DNA of 64,000 nucleotides, from assembly GCA_964583605.1 (NCBI GenBank), contig CAZOWL010000005.1, forward strand, positions 30,834-94,833, in the 5' to 3' direction. The notes under the pieces were generated by a model that did no database searches, had not been told where the DNA came from, and saw only the letters and a program-made list of their open reading frames with translations. The position numbers and the translations under genes were made by a program. This DNA is from CAZOWL01 sp964583605 (GTDB lineage Bacteria > Pseudomonadota > Gammaproteobacteria > Chromatiales > Chromatiaceae). Below are positions 35,461-44,191 of this stretch, one piece after another. Position 1 is the first letter of the stretch. The number at the start of each line of letters is the position of its first letter.

Positions 35461-36077
35461 TGCCTCGTCGTCCCCTCGCCCGACTATTACTGCTCCTCAT
35501 CGCGCTGCTGATCGCGCTTCCTTGTGGCGCCTTCACGTTGGAGGAGTACGAGTTCAACGATCCCGCGCGCCGCGCCGAATTCCGCGACCTGCTGGGGGAG
35601 ATCCGCTGCCTGGTCTGTCAGAACGAGTCGCTCGCCGGCTCGCAGGCCGGCCTGGCGCAGGATCTCCGCAACGAGGTCTACCGACTCATGCAAGAGGGCC
35701 GTTCACGCGGCGAGGTCGTCGATTTCCTCGTCGAGCGTTACGGCGATTTTGTCCTTTACGACCCGCCGCTCAAGCTCGCGACCCTGCCGATATGGATCGG
35801 ACCGATCCTCCTCGGCGTGCTAGGCGTCTTCTTGCTGAGACGGGCTCTGGTCAGCAAGCAGCGCGCACCGGAAGAGGACCTCTCGGCCGAGGAGCAAGCC
35901 AGGCTGCAATCCCTTCTTGCCCGTGACGATCATGGGGCGAGGCGAGCCACCCCGGATGATGAAAGGTCGCCTCGCCCCGGATCGTTCCCTCTCCCCAACC
36001 CTCTCCCAGAGGGCGAGGGAGCGAACGTGCTTCGCGAGTCTCATAGTAAGGATGACAGCCAGGACGCCCGCACATGA
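35460..36077 (+). CDS. ccmH: Cytochrome c maturation protein CcmH with repeat-encoded C-terminus
   Basis: A 205-residue protein. Residues 1-155 are a normal CcmH: signal peptide, redox motif RCLVCQNESLAGSQ (Cys50 and Cys53) and one membrane helix near residues 109-127. Residues 156 to about 197 are encoded by copy 6 of the three-hairpin repeat, which is read through in frame and includes SFPLPNPLPEGEG. The stop overlaps the ccmI start (ATGA), so coupling to ccmI depends on this insertion. The core CcmH domain is intact, so function is likely kept. Confidence 0.92.
   Translation: MPRRPLARLLLLLIALLIALPCGAFTLEEYEFNDPARRAEFRDLLGEIRCLVCQNESLAGSQAGLAQDLRNEVYRLMQEGRSRGEVVDFLVERYGDFVLYDPPLKLATLPIWIGPILLGVLGVFLLRRALVSKQRAPEEDLSAEEQARLQSLLARDDHGARRATPDDERSPRPGSFPLPNPLPEGEGANVLRESHSKDDSQDART
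35925..36051 (+). repeat. Three-hairpin repeat, copy 6 (inside ccmH)
   Basis: Full copy of subfamily A within the coding sequence of ccmH. The stop codon that would follow LLAR is missing and the frame stays open through the whole element. Confidence 0.93.
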
Positions 36078-37411
36078 TCAGCTTCTGGATCCTGGCCGCG
36101 GGGCTGGCCGCTCTCGCCCTGGTGTTCGTTGTCCCGCCGCTACTGCGACAGCATGTCGTGGCCGCCGGCACGGGCCAGGACGACCTCAATCTGAGGCTTT
36201 TCCGAGAACAGCTGGCTGAGCTCGATGCCGACCTAGCCGCGGGCAATCTGGATCAGGCGCAATACGCGGCGGCGCGACACGATTTGGAGCGCGAGCTCTT
36301 GAGCGACATCGACGACGAGCACAAGCCCGGACGATCAGCGAGTCCTGGCGGCCGCTGGATCGCCGCGGTGCTCGCGGTTGCGGTGCCGGCGGCCTCCATC
36401 GGCCTCTACCTGCAGCTCGGCGAGACCGACATCATCCCGCGCTTGCAAACCGCCGCCGATTCCGGGCTAGGGCGCGGCCGTGTGCATTCCGACACCGCAA
36501 GCGAGCTGCCACCGCTCGATGTCCTCGCCGAGCGACTGGCCGCCCGGATGGAACAGCAGCCGGAGGATCTCGAGGGCTGGATGATGCTCGGCCGGACCTA
36601 CTTCGCGGTCGAGCAGCCCGATCGAGCCCTCAAGGCGTTCGAGCGCGCTTATGACCTGGCCCCTGACAACCCTGAGGTGTTACTGGCCTATGCGCAGGGA
36701 CTCGCGTCCGTCGACGGTGGCCGCCTGGAGGGGAGGCCCGCGAAGCTGATCGGCCGGGCGCTGGAGCGCGACCCGACGAACATCAACGCCCGCTGGCTCA
36801 ATGGGATGGTCGCGTACCAGGGCGCCCGTTACGCGGAGGCGGCGGCGGCCTGGGAGAGCGTGCTGACGCATCTGGACGCATCCGGCGACGAGGCCAAAGA
36901 GCTCCAGCAGTTCATCGCCGAGGCACGCCGCCGCGCCGGCCAGGGCGAGTCATCTCCGACAAGCGATACCGCCGATCGCCTCTCTGAATCGGCCGCGACC
37001 GCGGCAAGCGAGACCGGCTCATCGGCACCGCCAGCCGCGGACGAGGGCGCGCCTGGACCGCGCACAGGAGCGGTGACCGTGTCGGTCGGTCTCGACGAAT
37101 CACTATGGTACGAGGCCGCCGCCGAAGATGCCTTGTTCGTCTTCGCCAAGGCCGCGGAAGGCCCGCCGATGCCGCTGGCAGTGAAACGGCTGCAGGTGAA
37201 GGACCTCCCCGCGACGATTACACTCGATGACAGCCTGGCGATGACCCCGAATCTGCGACTCTCGAGCTTCCCGCGGGTCGTCGTCGGGGCGCGCATCTCG
37301 AAATCGGGGCTCGCGACGCCGCAAAGCGGCGACCTCGAGGGACAGGCCGGCCCCGTGTCCCCCGGCGACGACCAGGTCGTGACGCTCACGATCGACCAAG
37401 AAAGGCCGTAA
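36074..37411 (+). CDS. ccmI: Cytochrome c biogenesis protein CcmI (TPR)
   Basis: A 445-residue membrane protein with two N-terminal helices separated by a cytoplasmic segment (NLRLFREQLAELDADL), then tetratricopeptide repeats (WMMLGRTYFAVEQPDRALKA near residue 175) and a C-terminal periplasmic domain. It binds apocytochrome c and presents it to CcmFH. It is last in the operon; a low-complexity Ser/Ala/Thr linker lies near residues 295-335. Confidence 0.93.
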   Translation: MISFWILAAGLAALALVFVVPPLLRQHVVAAGTGQDDLNLRLFREQLAELDADLAAGNLDQAQYAAARHDLERELLSDIDDEHKPGRSASPGGRWIAAVLAVAVPAASIGLYLQLGETDIIPRLQTAADSGLGRGRVHSDTASELPPLDVLAERLAARMEQQPEDLEGWMMLGRTYFAVEQPDRALKAFERAYDLAPDNPEVLLAYAQGLASVDGGRLEGRPAKLIGRALERDPTNINARWLNGMVAYQGARYAEAAAAWESVLTHLDASGDEAKELQQFIAEARRRAGQGESSPTSDTADRLSESAATAASETGSSAPPAADEGAPGPRTGAVTVSVGLDESLWYEAAAEDALFVFAKAAEGPPMPLAVKRLQVKDLPATITLDDSLAMTPNLRLSSFPRVVVGARISKSGLATPQSGDLEGQAGPVSPGDDQVVTLTIDQERP

Positions 37412-37738
37412 TCCAGCAGAGCCGGAGCCAAAAAGCGTAGTCACAAGCTCCACTTGTTGCCGTTGACGGGCTCGTAGTCGTGCGGCGATCGATTGCGACT
37501 AGGACAACGAGAGCTCTTCGACGGTTTTCTCAAGACCTCGGACTTGCGTGGCTCACGCGCGAGCGCGTCATTCTGGCCCCAGCGGCAGGGGCCTTGATCA
37601 TCAATCCGGCCAACGGGGTGGTCCGCACAGCGGACCCTATCCGAAACCGCCGCCGTAGGGTCCGCTGTGCGGACCGTCTACCCGAAACCACCGCCGTAGT
37701 CGCGGTCGGCTCACTGACCCCAACAAGGGCGGGCGCAC
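37412..37738. other. Intergenic repeat zone between ccmI and the PEBP-like gene
   Basis: About 330 bp with no gene. It contains the inverted doublet described at 37620-37675 and two copies of a 22-bp unit starting CTATCCGAAACC (37637-37658) and CTACCCGAAACC (37678-37699), 20 of 22 identical. It separates two convergent genes. Confidence 0.6.
37620..37675. repeat. Inverted doublet of the short palindrome, copies f and g (REPIN-like)
   Basis: GGTCCGC-ACA-GCGGACC at 37620-37636 and GGTCCGC-TGT-GCGGACC at 37659-37675, facing each other 22 bp apart. The whole segment can fold as one long hairpin because copy g is the reverse complement of copy f. Confidence 0.88.
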
Positions 37739-38218
37739 TCACGCGGCACCGTTCTGGTAGGTGCCGACCAGCTCCGCATGCGCGAGGATGTGGCCATCCA
37801 TCGCTACTAGCAACTCGTCCTTCGATGGATCGGTGAGACCCTCAAGCCGCGTATCGAGGGCATAGAGGCGATGGAAATAGCGATGACGTCCAATCGGTGG
37901 ACAAGGCCCGCCGTAGCCGACCCTTCCCCAACTGTTAACCCCCTGCTGAGTCCCGGCCGGAAGGCTCTCCGGCTCCACCGCGGCCGGCAGCCCCTGACAG
38001 TCGGCGGGTAGGTTGTAGAGAAGCCAATGGTCCCATACCATCTTCGGGGCAGCCGGATCCGGGGCGTCCGGGTCGTCGACGATCAGGACGAAGCTCCGTG
38101 TTGTGGCCGGCGCGCCGTCCCAAGCCAGATCCGGCGATACATCCTCGCCCTCGCAAGTGAATCGTCGCGGGATCTCTCCGCTATCGGCGAAGGACTGAGA
38201 CCGCATTTCGAGTGTCAT
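37739..38218 (-). CDS. YbhB/YbcL family phosphatidylethanolamine-binding-like protein
   Basis: A 159-residue PEBP/Raf-kinase-inhibitor-like protein of the bacterial YbhB/YbcL group. Signatures: SGEIPRRFTCEGEDVSPDLAW near the start, VDDPDAPDP, WDHWLLYNLP, and GPCPPIGRHRYFHRLYALD. The cellular role in bacteria is not established. The ATG at 38218 follows AGGAGG at good spacing; the frame is open another 28 codons upstream but that is unlikely to be translated. Confidence 0.9.
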   Translation of the reverse strand: MTLEMRSQSFADSGEIPRRFTCEGEDVSPDLAWDGAPATTRSFVLIVDDPDAPDPAAPKMVWDHWLLYNLPADCQGLPAAVEPESLPAGTQQGVNSWGRVGYGGPCPPIGRHRYFHRLYALDTRLEGLTDPSKDELLVAMDGHILAHAELVGTYQNGAA

Positions 38219-38365
38219 AACGAGTGCCTCCTGTATCAAATGGGTCGATTTTGCGACACTGGCGATCGTGAAAACTGGCTTGAAAGGATTCGCGCGGAGC
38301 ACGAAAATAGCCTAAAGTTTATGCAGAACATTGTGAATTGGGTAAAGGCGTCGTAGCCAGGCCGT

Positions 38366-38459
38366 CCCGACAGAGAATCGGGGCGCCCGCGGCGCCAACG
38401 CAAGGGCAAGCCCTACCGAGCTGTGCGTCCTTCGGCGGTCCAAGCGGCCGCCTTTTTTT
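38366..38459 (+). ncRNA. Possible structured RNA with terminator, upstream of EF-G paralogue
   Basis: Four stems occur in series: CCCGA/TCGGG (38366-38382), GGCGCC/GGCGCC (38382-38396), ACGCA/TGCGT (38398-38428) and the terminator stem 38434-38452 followed by seven T residues. The run of stems ending in a terminator fits a small RNA or an attenuated leader. It matches no RNA family that I recognise, and its 5' end is not defined. Confidence 0.35.
38434..38459 (+). terminator. Intrinsic terminator, rightward
   Basis: GGCGGTC pairs with GGCCGCC (one G-U pair) around loop CAAGC, followed directly by TTTTTTT. No protein gene ends just upstream on this strand. It lies 205 bp before the EF-G-like start codon. 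Confidence 0.7.
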
Positions 38460-38664
38460 ATGGGTGCCGAGCCTACCAGGTACCCTGTTCCAACTTGGTT
38501 CCACCTTGATTCCATCTTGGCTTGCGTCCTCAGCGCGGCCTGCCATGAGCTTTGCCGGCATGCCGGCCTGCCACGTTACGATATAATTTCAGGCCCAACG
38601 ATTTCCCTCTCCATGGGCGTGTCGCGATGCGCCTTGCCTCAAGCTCGGAAGAAAGGTTCAACTC

Positions 38665-40713
38665 ATGTCAGACTACAACGCCGAGGACATCCGCAACATT
38701 GCGCTGGTGGGTCACGCCGGTGCCGGCAAGACGACCCTGACCGATGCACTCTTGGCCGCCGCCGGGGTCATCGGTGAGCCGGGCGCGATCGACAAGGGCA
38801 CGACGGTCTGTGACTACGACCCCCTCGAGAAGGAGCTCCTCCATTCGCTCGACGTGGCGATCACGAGCCTTGAAAGCCAGAGAAGGCATATCAATGTGAT
38901 CGACACACCCGGTAGTCCCGACTTCCTCGGACGCAGCATCTCCGCCTTAACGGCGGTGGAGACGGCCGCCATCGTCATCAACGCCCAGACCGGCATCGAG
39001 CCGATCACGCATCGCATGATGAAGGCGGCCGATCGGCGCAACCTCTGCCGGCTCATCATCGTCAACAAGATCGACGCCCAGGAGGTAGACCTGGCTGGAC
39101 TCACCGACCAGATACGCGACACCTTCGGGAGCGAATGCCTGCCGATCAATCTCCCGGCTGAGGGCGGCCGGCGTGTGGTCGATTGCTTCTTCGAGCCGGG
39201 CGGTGATGGCGCCGCCGACTTCTCATCGGTCGCGGACGCCCACAGCCAGATCCTCGATCAGGTCGTCGAGGTCGACGAGGAATTGATGGAGCTCTATCTA
39301 GAGCAAGGCCAGGAGCTCAAGCCCGAACAGCTGCACGACCCCTTCGAGGCGGCGCTACGCGAGGCGCACCTGATACCGATCTGCTATGTCTCGGCCCACA
39401 CCGGCGCCGGCGTCCGAGAGCTGATAAACATTCTCGTGCGCCTCATGCCAAATCCGGCCGAGGGCAATCCACCGCCCTTCATGAAGGGCCAGGGGGCAAA
39501 GATGGCCCCAGTCCAGGTGACCCCCGACCCGACGCTGCACGCCATTGCCCACGTGTTCAAGGTCATCAACGACCCGTTCCGGGGCAAGCTCGGTATCTTT
39601 CGCGTCCACCAGGGTCGTATCACCGCGGACAGTCAATTGTATGTCGGTGATGCCCGCAAGGCCTTCAAGGTCAACCGCCTGTATCGTCTTCACGGGGCCG
39701 AGCAGATCGAGGTCTCAGAGGGGGTGCCGGGCGACATCCTCGCGGTGGCCCGCGTCGAAGAGATTCACTTCGATGCCGTCCTCCATGATTCTCACGACGA
39801 GGACCACTACCACCTGAAAACGATCGAGTGTCCGGTGCCGCTGTTCGGGCTCGCGATCTCACCGGTCAAGCGCGGGGACGAGCAGAAGTTGACCGACGCG
39901 CTCCACAAGCTCCAGTCGGAGGATCCCTGCCTGCATATCGAGCACAATGCCTCGGCCAATGAGACCGTCATGCGCGGGCTCGGCGAGCAGCACCTGCGCG
40001 TCCTGCTCAAACGGCTGTCCGAGCAGTTCCATGTCGACGTCGACACCAAGCCGCCGAGCATTCCGTACCGCGAGACGATCTCGGCGCCGGCTGAGGGCCA
40101 TCACCGGCACAAGAAGCAGACGGGTGGCGCCGGCCAATTCGGAGAGGTCTTTCTGCGCATCGAGCCGCTCGAGCGTGGCGCCGGTTTCGAGTACGTCGAT
40201 GCGACGGTCGGCGGCTCCATACCAGGGCAATTCATCCCGTCGATCGAGAAAGGGATCCGCCAGGTGCTCGACGAGGGCGCGATCGCCGGTTATCCGATGC
40301 AGGACATCCGCGTGTCGGTCTATGACGGCAAACATCACCCGGTCGACTCGAAAGACATCGCCTTCGTCACCGCCGGCCGTAAGGCCTTCCTCGACGCCGT
40401 CGACAAGGCCAAGCCCGTGGTCCTCGAGCCGATCGTCAAGATCCGCGTCTCCGCACAGAGTCAGGCGATGGGTGACCTCGCCGGGGATCTCTCCAGTCGG
40501 CGAGGCCGGATCAATGGCAGCGAGTCACGCAGCGATGGTCGGGTGATCATCGAGGGCGAAGTCCCGCTCGCCGAGCTCGACGGCTATGAATCGCGCTTGA
40601 AGTCCCTGACCGGTGGCGACGGCACCTATGGGATCGAGCTGAGCCATTATGAGGCTGTGCCCACCAACATCCAGAAGCAGCTTCGCGAGGCCTTCAAGCG
40701 CGCTGAGGACTAG
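38665..40713 (+). CDS. Elongation factor G-like protein (EF-G paralogue, FusA2 type)
   Basis: A 682-residue translational GTPase with the EF-G domain order. G1 is GHAGAGKTTL, the switch I region reads KGTTVCDYDPLEKE, G3 reads DTPGSPDF, and G4 is NKID. Canonical EF-G has a catalytic His in DTPGHVDF; here Ser takes that place, as in the paralogous EF-G-like group that is not the main elongation factor. It is probably an accessory factor rather than the essential FusA, since it is not beside rpsL/rpsG/tuf. Its exact role is not known. Confidence 0.88.
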   Translation: MSDYNAEDIRNIALVGHAGAGKTTLTDALLAAAGVIGEPGAIDKGTTVCDYDPLEKELLHSLDVAITSLESQRRHINVIDTPGSPDFLGRSISALTAVETAAIVINAQTGIEPITHRMMKAADRRNLCRLIIVNKIDAQEVDLAGLTDQIRDTFGSECLPINLPAEGGRRVVDCFFEPGGDGAADFSSVADAHSQILDQVVEVDEELMELYLEQGQELKPEQLHDPFEAALREAHLIPICYVSAHTGAGVRELINILVRLMPNPAEGNPPPFMKGQGAKMAPVQVTPDPTLHAIAHVFKVINDPFRGKLGIFRVHQGRITADSQLYVGDARKAFKVNRLYRLHGAEQIEVSEGVPGDILAVARVEEIHFDAVLHDSHDEDHYHLKTIECPVPLFGLAISPVKRGDEQKLTDALHKLQSEDPCLHIEHNASANETVMRGLGEQHLRVLLKRLSEQFHVDVDTKPPSIPYRETISAPAEGHHRHKKQTGGAGQFGEVFLRIEPLERGAGFEYVDATVGGSIPGQFIPSIEKGIRQVLDEGAIAGYPMQDIRVSVYDGKHHPVDSKDIAFVTAGRKAFLDAVDKAKPVVLEPIVKIRVSAQSQAMGDLAGDLSSRRGRINGSESRSDGRVIIEGEVPLAELDGYESRLKSLTGGDGTYGIELSHYEAVPTNIQKQLREAFKRAED

Positions 40714-40776
40714 ATCCGGGCCACCAGCCAAGAAGGATCCAGCTCCCCGCCGGCCACGGAACGGGCGGCGGTGCGC

Positions 40777-41874
40777 TCAGTCGAACGGCAGCACCGGGTC
40801 GAGATCGCCCCATGTCACGGAGACCCCGCTGCCAGGCGTCTCGTATAGATCGATGCGGTCGAGCTGGGGCAGGCAGCCGGTCGAGGCCTCGCGGATCCAG
40901 AGGGCCAAGGCGCTTGCGTCCGGCTCGCCAAGGCCGGGGAGATCATTGAGCGGGCGGTGATCGAGCTGCTCGTAGACTGGCTGGAACAGGGCCTTAACAT
41001 CCCCGTAGTCCACCGTCCAACCAAGCAGCCCATCGAGCGGTGCGGTCAGATGCAGGCGCAGGCGGTAGCTGTGTCCGTGCCAGCGGCGGCGCGGATCGCC
41101 TTCCGGCGCTCGCGGTAGGCGCAGGGCCGCCTCGAATGGCCGCTCCTTCCAGATGCGAAAGTGCTCCCCGTCATAGTGGCAGCCGACGGTACCGGTCTCG
41201 TAGACGCTGACCCACGACAGCCCCCGCAAACAGGGCTCGAGCCGCCGCCAGATCCAGTGGGCCAGCAGCTCGCTCGTCGGGTTCTCAAGCCCCGCGATGT
41301 CATTGAGACAGGCATGATGCAGCTCGTGCTGCAGCGGCGCCCACAGGCCCGCGAGCCCCGCGCGATCAGGCCCTCTGCCCTCCTCCGCCGCGTCCTGATC
41401 AAGGTGCAGCACGACCTCGAAGCCATGACCGTGGAGACGGCCGCATGGATGACCGGCCGGCACATGCGGCAGCCAATGAGCGGCCTCGAAACGGAAGCGC
41501 CTCCAGATGTGCACGTGCCCCCGGCCGTCGAGGTCCGCCCCTCGATCCCGCGTGCTCTGGATCCCGACGGATTCGACGCCTGGCACATCGAGCCGGTCAC
41601 GCAGCCAACGGACCAGATTGCCATCGGTTGGGGTCGGCAGGTGCTCGTTGAGATCACCATAGTCGACGGGCTCAACGGCATCCCGAAGCGCCTCCGAGAG
41701 TACGTCGGACTCACCCGTCGCAGGAGAGGGCGAGCCCGCAGCGATCTCGGCACGGACCCTGGCGAGGAAGCTATGACCGTGCAACCGACGGGCTCGATGC
41801 CCGGCGGGTCGGATCGCGATCCGGCGGGCGGCCTCGAACGGAGCCACCGCGACCTGAGACAGCCGTTCGCTCAT
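40777..41874 (-). CDS. Triple-domain 6-carboxytetrahydropterin synthase-like protein
   Basis: A 365-residue protein built of three tandem QueD/PTPS domains; ordinary QueD is about 120 residues. Domain 2 (about 121-236) is closest to QueD: FEAAH with His133, CGRLHGH with Cys144 and His148/His150, LHH and YET with Glu226. Domain 1 (1-118) has Arg17 and Arg30 in place of the first His and the Cys, and no YET. Domain 3 (237-360) has Leu251 for the first zinc His and Arg for the Cys, but keeps DYGDVK, LDH and YET. QueD makes 6-carboxytetrahydropterin, precursor of queuosine; the adjacent queC overlaps by four bases. Confidence 0.88.
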   Translation of the reverse strand: MSERLSQVAVAPFEAARRIAIRPAGHRARRLHGHSFLARVRAEIAAGSPSPATGESDVLSEALRDAVEPVDYGDLNEHLPTPTDGNLVRWLRDRLDVPGVESVGIQSTRDRGADLDGRGHVHIWRRFRFEAAHWLPHVPAGHPCGRLHGHGFEVVLHLDQDAAEEGRGPDRAGLAGLWAPLQHELHHACLNDIAGLENPTSELLAHWIWRRLEPCLRGLSWVSVYETGTVGCHYDGEHFRIWKERPFEAALRLPRAPEGDPRRRWHGHSYRLRLHLTAPLDGLLGWTVDYGDVKALFQPVYEQLDHRPLNDLPGLGEPDASALALWIREASTGCLPQLDRIDLYETPGSGVSVTWGDLDPVLPFD

Positions 41875-42569
41875 GGACTCATGCCGTACCGCGCCAACAG
41901 TGGGTCGGAGAGACCGGCCTCGGCGAAACCCTTAGCACGTAGCTGACAGGCATCGCACGCCCGGCAGGGTCGGCCATCCGCTCCCGGGTCGTAACAGCTG
42001 CTAGTCGTCGCATAGTCGACGCCGAGACGGCCCCCAAGCCGGATGATCTCAGACTTTGAGAGCCGGATAAGGGGCGTGCGGACCTCCGTGCGCTGTCGCC
42101 CGGAGACGCCAGCCGCGGTCGCCAGGTTGGCCAAGCGCGTAAAGGCCTCGATGTACTCGGGCCGGCAATCCGGATAGCCGGAGTAGTCGAGCGCGTTCAC
42201 GCCGATGTAGATCGCCGGCGCTGAGAGCGTCTCGGCCCAGGCCAGCGCCAGGGACAGGAAGATGGTATTGCGAGCCGGCACATAGGTGACCGGGATGGCG
42301 TTGTCGACCGCGCTCAGATCGCGACCCTTGGGCACGGGGATCGAGGCCGTCAACGCCGATCCACCGATCGCACGGAGGTCTAGATCCAGGACCAGATGCT
42401 CGGCCACGCCCATCGCCGCCGCGAGCCGCGCCGCGGCATCGAGCTCCACACCATGGCGCTGGCCGTATCGAAAGGAGAGCGCGTGGGCCGTGAAGCCGTC
42501 GGCCTGGGCCACGGCCAGGACCGTGGCCGAATCGAGCCCCCCACTCAGCAGTACCACCGCGTTGGTCAC
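41871..42569 (-). CDS. queC: 7-cyano-7-deazaguanine synthase
   Basis: A 232-residue ATP-dependent enzyme that forms preQ0 from carboxydeazaguanine and ammonia in queuosine synthesis. The P-loop is VVLLSGGLDSAT at residues 5-16; GVNALDYSGYPDCRPEYIEAF and the zinc-binding cysteines SSCYDP, CRACDAC are family marks. It overlaps the triple QueD-like gene by four bases. Confidence 0.96.
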   Translation of the reverse strand: MTNAVVLLSGGLDSATVLAVAQADGFTAHALSFRYGQRHGVELDAAARLAAAMGVAEHLVLDLDLRAIGGSALTASIPVPKGRDLSAVDNAIPVTYVPARNTIFLSLALAWAETLSAPAIYIGVNALDYSGYPDCRPEYIEAFTRLANLATAAGVSGRQRTEVRTPLIRLSKSEIIRLGGRLGVDYATTSSCYDPGADGRPCRACDACQLRAKGFAEAGLSDPLLARYGMSP

Positions 42570-42598
42570 GGTGTCGCTATGCCGAGAGTCGGTTGACC

Positions 42599-42676
42599 CC
42601 TACTCATGAAATCCGCGCAGCACGTCCGCTCCCTCGTCCTCTCGGAGAGGGCTGGGGTGAGGGAACGATCAGGGCC
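42599..42676 (-). repeat. Three-hairpin repeat, copy 7 (partial)
   Basis: Reverse-oriented copy keeping the second and third hairpins and only the edge of the first. It lies between rfbD and queC, which point the same way. Confidence 0.85.
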
Positions 42677-42695
42677 GGACGAACACACTCCCGGC

Positions 42696-43622
42696 TCAGC
42701 GCGACGCAACCGGTCGCCCATCCAGCTCCTCCAGACACTGCTTGAGCGAGTGCCGCCAATCCGGCAGCTGTATGCCGAGGGTCTCGCGCGCCCTGCTACT
42801 ATCCAGCACCGAGAAGGCGGGACGCCGCGCGGGAGCGGGATACTCGCTGCTGGGGATGGGCAGCAGATGGCACTGCTCGCCCATCGCGTCGAGGATGGCG
42901 CAGGCGAAGTCGAACCAGCTGGTTTGACCGGCCCCGGTGAGATGGTAGACACCTCGGACCGCTTTTGCGTCGAGGTCACCGACCAGCACGCGGTGCAGGA
43001 CCAGGGCGGTGACCTCGGCCAGCATTCGACTCCAGGTCGGAGAGCCGATCTGGTCGTTGACGATCCGCAGCTCTTCCTTCTCGGCGAACATCCGGCGCAT
43101 CGTGAGCAAAAAATTGCTTCCCCGCGCCCCATAGATCCAGGCCGTGCGAAAGATCACCGCGTTCGCACCTGAAGTCAGCAGCTGACGCTCGCCGTCGAGC
43201 TTCGTTGCGCCATAGACGTTGATCGGACGCGGCACGTCCTCTTCACGATACGGCACGTTAGAATCGCCGGAGAAGACGAAATCCGTTGAGTAGTGGATGA
43301 TGGGCACACCACGTTCTTTCAGCAGGGCCCCGAGCATCCCCGGGGCATCCGCGTTAATCCGCTGCGCAATCGTGGTCTCCGTCTCCGCCTTGTCGACCGC
43401 CGTGTAGGCCGCGGCATTGACGACGGCATCCGGGGCTGTATCGCGGATCAGGCGACTCACCGATTCCGCATCGGCCAGATCGACCCAGTACTCGCTGCCC
43501 GCATCGATCGAGGCCGACAGGACGCGACCCAGCGGCGCCAGCGTGCGGCAAAGCTCCCAACCCACCTGGCCGTTGGCACCGATGAGCAGAATGCGCGGCC
43601 GACGCTGGCTTGACACCGTCAT
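42696..43622 (-). CDS. rfbD: dTDP-4-dehydrorhamnose reductase
   Basis: A 308-residue SDR enzyme catalysing the last step of dTDP-L-rhamnose synthesis. N-terminal ILLIGANGQVGWELCRTL binds the cofactor; STDFVFSGD and YREEDVPRPINVYGATKLDGE give the active-site Tyr-x3-Lys. The ATG at 43622 overlaps the rfbC stop (ATGA). Last of four genes rfbBACD. Confidence 0.95.
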   Translation of the reverse strand: MTVSSQRRPRILLIGANGQVGWELCRTLAPLGRVLSASIDAGSEYWVDLADAESVSRLIRDTAPDAVVNAAAYTAVDKAETETTIAQRINADAPGMLGALLKERGVPIIHYSTDFVFSGDSNVPYREEDVPRPINVYGATKLDGERQLLTSGANAVIFRTAWIYGARGSNFLLTMRRMFAEKEELRIVNDQIGSPTWSRMLAEVTALVLHRVLVGDLDAKAVRGVYHLTGAGQTSWFDFACAILDAMGEQCHLLPIPSSEYPAPARRPAFSVLDSSRARETLGIQLPDWRHSLKQCLEELDGRPVASR

Positions 43623-44191
43623 CACAGGCAACCCCCTTCGTATACAGGTAGGCGCTCCGGCGCGATCTCCTCGAGCCGCGGAGCATGACGATCTTTCTCA
43701 GACAGTTGGGGTGTTTCGTCGATAGGCCAATCGATACCGATCTGCTCGTCATCCCAACGCAGCCCGAGCTCGGCATCCGCGCGATAATAATCGCTGCATT
43801 TGTAGGCGAACAGGGCCTTGTCACCGGTCACGTAGTAGCCATGGGCAAAGCCTGGCGGGACCCAGAGCTGGCGCTTGTTCTCGCCCGACAACGTCACACC
43901 GACCCACTTCCCGAACCAGGGCGAGCCGCGCCGGATGTCCACCACCACATCGAATACCTCACCGATCAGGACCTGAGCAAGCTTGCCTTGGCCCTGGGGG
44001 TGCTGCGCATGCAGCCCGCGCAGGACCCCGCGTCCGGACAAGGCCAGATTGTCCTGCACGAGGTCGGCCGGAATACCGACCTCGGCATAGCGGCGTCGTT
44101 GCCAGATCTCCATGAAGAAGCCCCGCTGATCGCCGTGAACCTTCGGCTCCAATATCAGGACCCCGGGTATCTCAGTCTCGATGCATCTCAC
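43622..44191 (-). CDS. rfbC: dTDP-4-dehydrorhamnose 3,5-epimerase
   Basis: A 189-residue cupin enzyme. Family segments: VHGDQRGFFMEIW, NLALSGRGVLRGLHAQ with the catalytic His, and LWVPPGFAHGYYV. It epimerises the 4-keto sugar at C3 and C5. It overlaps rfbA by four bases. Confidence 0.96.
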   Translation of the reverse strand: MRCIETEIPGVLILEPKVHGDQRGFFMEIWQRRRYAEVGIPADLVQDNLALSGRGVLRGLHAQHPQGQGKLAQVLIGEVFDVVVDIRRGSPWFGKWVGVTLSGENKRQLWVPPGFAHGYYVTGDKALFAYKCSDYYRADAELGLRWDDEQIGIDWPIDETPQLSEKDRHAPRLEEIAPERLPVYEGGCL

